The translations under genes were made by a program, and so were the position numbers. From contig JABHNP010000064.1 in assembly GCA_018694455.1 (NCBI GenBank), positions 1 to 12,409 on the forward strand: a DNA stretch of 12,409 bases, written 5' to 3'. This document shows, piece by piece, positions 7,015 through 12,409 of this stretch (the first letter of the stretch is position 1; the number at the start of each line of letters is the position of its first letter). Source of the stretch: Planctomycetaceae bacterium (lineage in GTDB: Bacteria; Planctomycetota; Planctomycetia; Pirellulales; UBA1268). The notes under the pieces were generated by a model. The model had not been told where the DNA came from. It made no database searches and worked only from the letters and a program-made list of their open reading frames with translations.

Positions 7015-7842
7015 CTACAGTCCGGAAATTTCGATAGCTGCGATTCCAATTCCAGATAGAACTAGGTCGGGAAACTCTTGCACGGACAGTATTTCACCTC
7101 GAACAGCTGCCCGCCAACCACCGGTCAAAAACACATCGACTTCAGCATCTATCTTTCGACGTGCCTCAGCAACCAAGCGACAGACTGCCCCACGCAGCCC
7201 AAAACCAATCCCTGCAACGATTGCACTATTTGTCGAACGACCTGGCATGGCGGGAAGTGCTTCGCCAAACGACAAAACTTCAGGCAAGAGACTCGTGCCA
7301 TCAGCCAGCATACGAGAAAGCAATGATGGTCCCGGCAAAATAGCACCACCGAGAAACTGTCCGTCTGGTGAAACCAGATCAACGGAAACGGCTGTACCAC
7401 AGTCAATGACTATGGCCCCGTGTGATGGTATCGCCAAACGGCTTGCTGCAGTCGCCGCAGCCAATCGATCAATTCCAACGTGTTCCGGATGTTCGGTCGT
7501 AACCTCAATAGGCAGATGAGAAAAAAGAACTCGTTGCTTCTGAACCGACAAGTTCCGGGTAGCACTGATAGCTGAGATAGATGTTTCGAGACAAGCAGCA
7601 GCAGCTTCGTAAACACTAGCAACATAGAATTCTGCTGAAACAGGAGCTACCGTCATTAGCCAGTTCTCAAAACCCTCACAATTAAAGTCATGACTGTTGA
7701 GATTAAAACGGTCCTTCAAACACGGCATGCCCTGACGAACACCTGAGAGCACTGCTAACTTCACCATCGAATTACCGATATCAGCGAGAATTTTTGTTCT
7801 TCCGCGTTTAGATGTGTCTTCAGAAACGTCACCGAGCATCAT
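7015..7842 (-). CDS. coaX: Type III pantothenate kinase
   Basis: 275 residues. CoaX phosphorylates pantothenate with ATP, the first step of CoA synthesis, and belongs to the ASKHA fold. Visible motifs are ILADIGNSMVKLAV (18-31, the N-terminal phosphate loop), HVGIDRLAAA (121-130, pantothenate-site region), IDCGTAVSVDLV (146-157, second phosphate motif), GGAILPG (165-171) and FLTGGW (238-243). The start is one of two consecutive ATGs at 7842 and 7839; this gives about 17 residues before the conserved domain, slightly longer than usual. It follows obgE by 22 bp, strongly suggesting cotranscription. CoaX often sits next to birA elsewhere; here it is between obgE and rsfS. Confidence 0.93.
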   Translation of the reverse strand: MMLGDVSEDTSKRGRTKILADIGNSMVKLAVLSGVRQGMPCLKDRFNLNSHDFNCEGFENWLMTVAPVSAEFYVASVYEAAAACLETSISAISATRNLSVQKQRVLFSHLPIEVTTEHPEHVGIDRLAAATAASRLAIPSHGAIVIDCGTAVSVDLVSPDGQFLGGAILPGPSLLSRMLADGTSLLPEVLSFGEALPAMPGRSTNSAIVAGIGFGLRGAVCRLVAEARRKIDAEVDVFLTGGWRAAVRGEILSVQEFPDLVLSGIGIAAIEISGL

Positions 7843-7864
7843 TAAAACTTTCCACTACTAAGCC

Positions 7865-8872
7865 CTAACGTGGTTTGTCATCAACCTTAGCGGCAAGCCT
7901 TTTCGTGATGGAATGAAGAAGCTGCTGAAGCCCATCTCCAGTAACTGCGCTAACTGCAAGCACATGAAGTCCAGTTTCACTTGATAGCTGCTCTCTTACT
8001 CTTTTCGCCTCATCTAGCTCCGACTTACTTACTATTACTATCTCCGGGCGGGCCCCTAAAGATTCATCGTACAAACTCAGTTCTTGACGTATTTTCTTAT
8101 AATTTAATAACGGGTCACTTCCATCAAGTGGAGCTGGCTCCACAACATGAACGAGAATACCTGCTCGCTCAACATGACGAAGAAACTCATGGCCAAGACC
8201 AATGCCAGCGTGAGCACCTTCAATCAGCCCGGGCAAATCGGCTAACACGAAACTTTGGTCCAGCGAAACCTCCACAATGCCCAGCACTGGTGACTTTGTT
8301 GTAAAGGCATAGTTTGCAATTTCCGGTCGAGCGTGAGACAGCCGTGACAACAACGTGCTTTTCCCCGCATTCGGAAGTCCAACAAGACCGACGTCGGCGA
8401 TCACCTTAAGTTCGAGGGTGACCAGCCTCGAGACACCCAGTTCACCAGCGGTTGACTCACGAGGTGCACGATTTGTGGACGACTTAAAATGCACATTTCC
8501 GCGGCCGCCAGTACCACCCCTCGCGACAACAACTTTCTCACCTGGAGTTGCCAAATCCTTCAACTGAAGCCCTGTCAATTGATCTACGACAATCGTTCCT
8601 GGAGGCACAAAAAGCGTGACATCTTTAGCAGATCGACCTTGGCAATTATGAGGGCCACCCGACTTGCCGTGCTCTGCCCGCCATTGCTTTCGATGGGAAA
8701 GTGCAACAAGAGAATCGACCCCGGATTTCGCTTCAAGGATAATGCTGCCACCACGACCGCCGTCCCCACCATCGGGGCCTCCACGAGCAACGTACTTTTC
8801 TCTACGAAAGCTACTAATGCCGTTGCCACCATTGCCAGCGATTAACTCGACCTTGATTCGGTCAACAAACAC
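7865..8872 (-). CDS. obgE: GTPase Obg/CgtA, ribosome assembly factor
   Basis: 335 residues from the preferred GTG at 8872. The glycine-rich Obg fold fills about 1-157 (GNGGNG, GGPDGGDGGRGG). The G domain follows with GLPNAGKS (165-172), YAFTT (188-192) and DLPGLIEGAHAGIGLGHEFL (212-231). The G4 site reads VSKSELD (281-287), so the usual N/T-K-x-D appears as S-K-S-E; G5 is SAVTG (308-312). There is no C-terminal OCT domain. Obg proteins bind the 50S subunit during late assembly and link it to nutrient status. A longer frame starts at TTG 8893, but the GTG gives MFVD, the standard Obg start, and has GAGAGG a short distance upstream. It follows rpmA, the normal pairing. Confidence 0.95.
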   Translation of the reverse strand: MFVDRIKVELIAGNGGNGISSFRREKYVARGGPDGGDGGRGGSIILEAKSGVDSLVALSHRKQWRAEHGKSGGPHNCQGRSAKDVTLFVPPGTIVVDQLTGLQLKDLATPGEKVVVARGGTGGRGNVHFKSSTNRAPRESTAGELGVSRLVTLELKVIADVGLVGLPNAGKSTLLSRLSHARPEIANYAFTTKSPVLGIVEVSLDQSFVLADLPGLIEGAHAGIGLGHEFLRHVERAGILVHVVEPAPLDGSDPLLNYKKIRQELSLYDESLGARPEIVIVSKSELDEAKRVREQLSSETGLHVLAVSAVTGDGLQQLLHSITKRLAAKVDDKPR

Positions 8873-8909
8873 GTGATGGCCTCTCGGGCCCAATACTGGG
8901 GGGGAATAG

Positions 8910-9161
8910 TTAGCCTACGACCTGGTCAATGTTGACTCGACGGCCTTTACGATCAAAGCGGACTACACCGTCCAATAATGCAAAGAGCGTAAAGTCATTT
9001 CCAATGCCAACATTTGAACCAGGATGAAACTTTGTACCAACCTGACGAACTAGAATGCTACCGGCTGTGACCGCTTGTCCACCAAACCTCTTCACACCTC
9101 TTCGCTGGGCATTCGAATCACGGCCGTTCCGGCTGGAACCTTGTCCTTTTTTATGAGCCAT
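8910..9161 (-). CDS. rpmA: 50S ribosomal protein bL27
   Basis: 83 residues, a typical length. The sequence starts MAHKKGQGSSRNGRDSNAQR and continues with GVKRFGGQAVTAGSILVRQ, GTKFHPGSNVG and FTLFALLDG, all hallmarks of bL27. bL27 sits near the peptidyl-transferase centre and its N-terminal tail reaches the tRNA acceptor ends. There is no Firmicutes-style N-terminal extension needing cleavage. A ribosome binding site GAGGA (9169-9173) lies 7 nt before the ATG. obgE follows as usual, but rplU (bL21), normally just upstream, is replaced by a secreted-protein gene 62 bp away. Confidence 0.98.
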   Translation of the reverse strand: MAHKKGQGSSRNGRDSNAQRRGVKRFGGQAVTAGSILVRQVGTKFHPGSNVGIGNDFTLFALLDGVVRFDRKGRRVNIDQVVG

Positions 9162-9223
9162 CGCTCAATCCTCATTCTTGTTGTTTTCATTATTCATGAA
9201 ACGGATAGCCTCGTTCCAACGGC

Positions 9224-10960
9224 CTATAGGATATCCTCCTGCCGGGCATCACGGAAGTCCCATAAATACTCCTCACCTACATTAGCTTCCATGGCCCGTT
9301 TGAAAAGATCTGGACCCTCATGCCCAAACAAGCCCTTTAAAAGCTCATTTCTGTCATTTTCAGCTCTATCTACCACCCGACCGGGGTCATCCTCAGCCGG
9401 ATCAGCCACAGTCAAAAGCTTAGGCAAAAGCACTTCAAGCGCGCGTTGGCTTCCTGCCTGCTGAAGCTTACTGTCATCCACCTGTAGAAGATGTAGCAAC
9501 GCAGCAGTGCGAGCAATCGCAACTTCATGGGCAATTTGATCAAGACGAAAAGCTGATTCCCCGAAAAACCGTGCTGCATTTTCGCGACGTTCCTTCATAT
9601 CTTGCGATTTTTCAAGTTCTGCCACAATTTTTGCGAATGAAGAGAGTGGTTCGGAAAGAACCGACTCTGGAGTGAGACCGATCTCACCCAACGATTCTCG
9701 TCGTATAAAGTCTTGATCAACTGAAACAGGCCCTGCTACCGATCTCAACAGATCTTCCATCCAACCAATCGCTTGTTCACCAAGAAAAGCTGAAACAAGG
9801 GTTTCTCGTTCCGCAACGCTATCAACTTTGGCTAGCGTTTTTGCAAACATCTCAACTGGTACTAAACCTGCTCCTCCCTCCCAATCTTCTTTTTCTGGCT
9901 CAAGAAAATCTTGCCAACGCACCCCCAGGTTCCGAACGCCTTCGACATGTTCTGCCTGCGTCAAGGCTGCCCGACTCGTTGCCTCAAGAAGGCGTGACCC
10001 CATTGCTAATCTCTCAAAAAGCCCGGAATGAACAACTCTCACTTCCTCAAAGTCGTCTTGATCTGCATCTCCTGGATGATAGAAATCCAGACGTAAGCAC
10101 TCGAGTTCGCGTCGCTCATATTTCGGGGCATGCTCAAGATCTGTTTCAAATTCCGCTTCGTGCCGCCAACGTAGCGAGTTCGTAAGCCCGTAAATAAACA
10201 CCGTAAAGAAATCAATACGAGGGTCAATGTCCTGCCATATTGCAACGCCCCAACGCTCTTCACCTGGCTGGATAAGATGCTCGGAAATTGAAACACTGTC
10301 GTGCAACATGTCAGACGGAATTTTTTCTCGACGGCTGATTTGACCAAGTGCAGCCGAAACGATCCGGTCAAGATGATCTTGTTGCTCTAAAAGCCCCTCA
10401 TCTCGACTAAGTGCCTCGTGGGTCTCAAAAACAAAATGAGGCTCGAAGCGAATCGGCTGATTAATAAGCTTGGTAGTCGGCTTGGTAAGGTCCTCGTTAC
10501 CATCCTCATCTTTCTCGAAAACAATGCGGCGAGTAGTACCACTTTGCCCAGAGATGGCCGTAACACTTTCATTAGCAGCAATATTTCGAACTCGGTACAC
10601 CAGATACCACACCCGCTCTCGATGAGCCTCGAGAGTTGTTCCGGGCACCTCAACTTCCATCGTACGAGGTGGCCTGTATGCAAACTCAAGGCACCAGACA
10701 TCCCGCAAAAATTGTCGATTACTTGCTAAACCAAGAAGCGTTTCGTGTGAAGGAGCGTGGGACGGATCCCAGGCTCCGCCTCGGCCTTGAGCTAACTCAT
10801 GGAGATTTGCTTTCTGAGAAACGTCATTTACCGATCGATCTGGCGGAATCACAGTGAGGCTTTTTGTACTCGGGAGATCTGCTCCAAAAGCTAATGACAA
10901 ACTTGCGGAGCTAATACACACGGATGTACAGAAACGCACGAGTTGCTTTATCCCACACAT
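9224..10960 (-). CDS. Secreted protein of unknown function, planctomycete-type family
   Basis: 578 residues. The N-terminus looks like a Sec signal peptide: a basic start (K5, R9), a hydrophobic stretch to about residue 25 and a likely cleavage near AFG-A (24-27). A probable beta-rich region (about 85-300) holds distinctive strings: DVWCLEFAYRPPR (87-99), VWYLVYRVRN (117-126), RFEPHFVFETHEAL (171-184), WGVAIWQDIDPRIDFFTVFI (237-256) and GLTNSLRW (258-265). The rest is charged and probably helical. These strings resemble a planctomycete-only hypothetical family that I remember but cannot name; no catalytic motif is evident. GGAG (10967-10970) precedes the ATG by 6 nt. It reads into rpmA with a 62-bp gap and may be the first gene of that run, which is odd company for ribosome-assembly genes. 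Function unknown. Confidence 0.85.
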   Translation of the reverse strand: MCGIKQLVRFCTSVCISSASLSLAFGADLPSTKSLTVIPPDRSVNDVSQKANLHELAQGRGGAWDPSHAPSHETLLGLASNRQFLRDVWCLEFAYRPPRTMEVEVPGTTLEAHRERVWYLVYRVRNIAANESVTAISGQSGTTRRIVFEKDEDGNEDLTKPTTKLINQPIRFEPHFVFETHEALSRDEGLLEQQDHLDRIVSAALGQISRREKIPSDMLHDSVSISEHLIQPGEERWGVAIWQDIDPRIDFFTVFIYGLTNSLRWRHEAEFETDLEHAPKYERRELECLRLDFYHPGDADQDDFEEVRVVHSGLFERLAMGSRLLEATSRAALTQAEHVEGVRNLGVRWQDFLEPEKEDWEGGAGLVPVEMFAKTLAKVDSVAERETLVSAFLGEQAIGWMEDLLRSVAGPVSVDQDFIRRESLGEIGLTPESVLSEPLSSFAKIVAELEKSQDMKERRENAARFFGESAFRLDQIAHEVAIARTAALLHLLQVDDSKLQQAGSQRALEVLLPKLLTVADPAEDDPGRVVDRAENDRNELLKGLFGHEGPDLFKRAMEANVGEEYLWDFRDARQEDIL

Positions 10961-11014
10961 GACATGCTCCAGGCATCATTCCAAAAGTCTTAACGACGCA
11001 AATTTTCCAACACC

Positions 11015-11043
11015 ATTATCTACAAGAGTGATTAAAAACCCAA
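11015..11043 (-). promoter_or_regulatory. Possible promoter of the secreted-protein / rpmA run
   Basis: On the minus strand TTGGGT (11038-11043) is followed by a 17-nt spacer and GATAAT (11015-11020, 5 of 6 to the -10 consensus). Transcription would start near 11008, about 48 nt before the ATG at 10960. The -35 is weak (only TTG matches), which would suit a promoter helped by an activator. Confidence 0.35.
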
Positions 11044-11074
11044 GCTTGATCCCCTGCAAAATCCATCGCCCAGT

Positions 11075-11118
11075 TTTTATTCAGACTTATAGCTACTCTT
11101 ATTCGCACTTATAGCTAC
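11075..11118 (-). repeat. Pair of tandem 22-bp direct repeats upstream of the secreted-protein gene
   Basis: On the minus strand two adjacent copies each read GTAGCTATAAGT, two variable bases, GAATAA and a purine-A pair (11118-11097 and 11096-11075). They differ at 3 of 22 positions. The 22-bp period is close to two helical turns, so both copies would face the same side of the DNA. They end about 32 bp upstream of the possible -35 box at 11043, a plausible position for activator binding sites. Each copy contains a TATAAG that could alternatively be a -10 element. Confidence 0.5.
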
Positions 11119-11232
11119 CTTCGAATCATCGACTTCAATCCCCGAGGCATTCAACAATTTCCCTTGGATACTCCGCTTCACACTAATATCTCGATATCCC
11201 AAAAAGCATTCCCGCGTATAGAACGCAACACA

Positions 11233-11254
11233 AAATCTTACTCGTTCTCAACGA
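11233..11254 (-). terminator. Weak terminator-like hairpin after parA
   Basis: In minus-strand sense TCGTT (11254-11250), loop GAG and AACGA (11246-11242) form a 5-bp stem, followed after a few bases by four Ts. It begins 9 nt beyond the parA stop codon. The stem is short and the T-run is interrupted, so termination may be inefficient. Confidence 0.25.
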
Positions 11255-11263
11255 ATCTTCTTT

Positions 11264-12151
11264 TCATGCCGCCATTTTATTTATTTCGCCTGGCTCACCT
11301 TGGCGACTTGGCAAGACAGCGGCATCGACTTCAGAGGCTAGGCTATGGTAATCCGAAGCTCCATTAGAGTCATGGGCATACTCAAAAATTGACTGCCCAA
11401 AACTCGGCGCCTCGGCCAATCTGATATTCCGACGAATTCTTGTCTGAAACACTCTGGCATCTTTCCACGATGGGTGACCACCTGCCTCAGCAAAAAAAGC
11501 TTCCACATCTCGACCGACCTCGGCAGCGAGACGCGTGCCCGCCTCGTAAAGGCAAATTGCTACACCGAGCAAGCGCAAGCGAGGATTAATATGTTCCGCG
11601 GATAGTTCAATTGTTTCGAGCAATTTACTAAGTCCGTGCAAAGCAAGGAAATGAGGCTGTAACGGCAGCAGCACCTCATCAGCAGCTGCCATCGCATTTA
11701 ATGACAGAAGCCCTAAAGATGGCGGGCAATCAATGATTATGTAATCAAATTGTGGTCGCTGCGACGTACCAACAGTTGTTTCATCATTTCGTAAAGAACT
11801 ATTGCACGAAGGGTCATCTCGTAATCTTTCACGCAGAATCGACTCCCTGCCTGAACGACCCGCGAGAGACATTTCCGCTACTGAAAGATCAAGATGTGAG
11901 GGTACGACCCAAAGGTTTTCATGAGCATGAACAGTCGCTGCCGCGAGGGGTTGATTGTTCACCAAGACGTCATAAGCCGTGTATGGAGCAGAGCCCGGCG
12001 AAACACCAACATGAAGCGTTGCGTGTGCCTGAGGATCGAGATCAATAAGACAAACTTTTTTCTCTAAACGAGACAGTGCTACGGCAAGATTTACTGAAGT
12101 GGTTGTTTTGCCAACACCCCCCTTTTGATTCGCTATCGCAATCGATCGCAT
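11264..12151 (-). CDS. ParA/Soj-family partitioning ATPase
   Basis: 295 residues. The deviant Walker A box KGGVGKTTTSVN (10-21) has the signature lysine K10, the A' motif reads CLIDLDPQAHATLH (34-47), and Walker B reads YIIIDCPPSLGLLSLNAM (137-154). The segment LAEAPSFGQSIFEY (245-258) is typical of ParA C-termini. A polar stretch at about 112-133, with DETTVGTSQ, looks like an insertion before the Walker B strand relative to short Soj proteins. ParA ATPases bind DNA nonspecifically as ATP dimers and move ParB-parS complexes or other cargo. Normally parB lies next door, but downstream is an unrelated secreted-protein gene and no parB is visible, so this may be an orphan ParA with another cargo. 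GAGAGG lies 8 nt before the ATG. Confidence 0.93.
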   Translation of the reverse strand: MRSIAIANQKGGVGKTTTSVNLAVALSRLEKKVCLIDLDPQAHATLHVGVSPGSAPYTAYDVLVNNQPLAAATVHAHENLWVVPSHLDLSVAEMSLAGRSGRESILRERLRDDPSCNSSLRNDETTVGTSQRPQFDYIIIDCPPSLGLLSLNAMAAADEVLLPLQPHFLALHGLSKLLETIELSAEHINPRLRLLGVAICLYEAGTRLAAEVGRDVEAFFAEAGGHPSWKDARVFQTRIRRNIRLAEAPSFGQSIFEYAHDSNGASDYHSLASEVDAAVLPSRQGEPGEINKMAA

Positions 12152-12196
12152 ATCACTAGCCTCTCGGAATCGGTGCTGAAAAAACTCACATGGGAA

Positions 12197-12251
12197 TTAC
12201 CGAATCAACCGTCACTCCAGAAGACAATAGCTTCGGTAAGATGTTCAGCAA
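12197..12251 (-). promoter_or_regulatory. Possible parA promoter overlapped by an 8-bp inverted repeat
   Basis: On the minus strand TTGCTG (12246-12251), a 16-nt spacer and TATTGT (12224-12229) form a modest promoter match, about 75 bp before the parA ATG. A perfect inverted repeat, TTACCGAA (12197-12204) and TTCGGTAA (12232-12239), brackets the -10 and reaches into the spacer. A protein bound at both arms could block the promoter, as in autoregulated partition operons. No 16-bp parS consensus is seen. Confidence 0.3.
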
Positions 12252-12297
12252 AAGACCTGTTTTGGCCATACAATTGAGAAATATGGCTGTTTCAGCT

Positions 12298-12409
12298 CTA
12301 TTCAAGCCATTTGGCAGTGCTCTCAACCCAAGTTCTCAGCCCATTTGCCATTTTCCCGAGAGCAATACGCCCAGGCCTCCCAACGACCGTGAGGTTCGCT
12401 TCTTGAGGA
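12298..12409 (-). CDS. C-terminal fragment of an unidentified gene (runs off the right edge)
   Basis: A minus-strand frame enters from the right edge (first full codon ends at 12408) and stops at TAG 12298-12300, giving 36 residues that finish with GKMANGLRTWVESTAKWLE. The composition (alternating basic and hydrophobic residues, a likely amphipathic helix) looks protein-like and the strand fits the neighbours. I do not recognise the family. A plus-strand frame from an ATG near 12283 is also open to the edge, with a less protein-like composition. The stop is 146 bp before the parA start. Confidence 0.4.
   Translation of the reverse strand, partial: PQEANLTVVGRPGRIALGKMANGLRTWVESTAKWLE

Larger units (their letters stand above)
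10961..11263. other. 303-bp intergenic region between parA and the secreted-protein gene
   Basis: No convincing gene lies here. The region holds, from right to left on the minus strand, a weak hairpin after the parA stop, a 35-codon minus-strand frame of doubtful reality (11077-11181), a pair of 22-bp direct repeats, a possible promoter, and the ribosome binding site of the next gene. Plus-strand frames here look like random sequence. Confidence 0.6.

Noticed and set aside
7010..7519. 169-residue plus-strand frame inside coaX
   Set aside because: It is antisense to clear CoaX motifs and reads as low-complexity Ser/Pro/Arg sequence.
11186..11197. Palindrome ATATC-TC-GATAT
   Set aside because: AT-rich, short and without supporting promoter context; likely chance.
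10854..11367. Plus-strand frames 10854-11114 and 11164-11367
   Set aside because: They cover the intergenic region and the ends of minus-strand genes, with no recognisable domains or ribosome binding sites.

Overview
The window looks like core chromosome from a member of the Planctomycetota, possibly a Pirellulales-type lineage. The evidence is a secreted protein that resembles a family I recall only from planctomycetes (9224-10960), an elongation factor G of the EF-G2/spdEFG2 type, planctomycete-like ArgRS, Obg and ParA sequences, and several GTG starts. All of this is judged by eye. I see no IS element, CRISPR array, tRNA or rRNA.

Layout. Almost everything reads on the minus strand; the only plus-strand gene is the CstA-type transporter at 2601-4490. 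Left edge: the first 21 codons of rpsJ (ribosomal protein uS10, normally the first gene of the S10 ribosomal-protein operon), preceded by about 190 bp of leader with a good sigma70-like promoter and several possible RNA hairpins. Upstream of that is an EF-G gene. It lacks the domain IV GGxGQ loop and matches the recycling-type EF-G2 pattern better than the translocase. The transporter diverges from it across an intergenic stretch with two interlocking inverted repeats, and converges on argS with only 9 bp between the stop codons.

The centre is a compact minus-strand run that is probably wholly or partly an operon: secreted protein (9224-10960), rpmA (bL27), obgE, coaX, rsfS, argS. It combines ribosome assembly and silencing (bL27, Obg, RsfS), CoA synthesis (CoaX) and tRNA charging (ArgS). 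rplU, the usual partner directly upstream of rpmA, is absent from that position. A possible promoter and a pair of 22-bp direct repeats lie upstream of the secreted-protein gene.

Right edge: a ParA/Soj-type ATPase with no parB and no recognisable parS in view, an inverted repeat around its possible promoter, and the probable C-terminal end of one more minus-strand gene running off the window.

No new multi-gene system is evident. The most interesting undescribed candidate is the rpsJ leader, where one segment can pair either locally or with a second copy lying just ahead of the ribosome binding site. This is the layout expected of a ribosomal-protein autoregulatory switch, but it is inferred from sequence alone.
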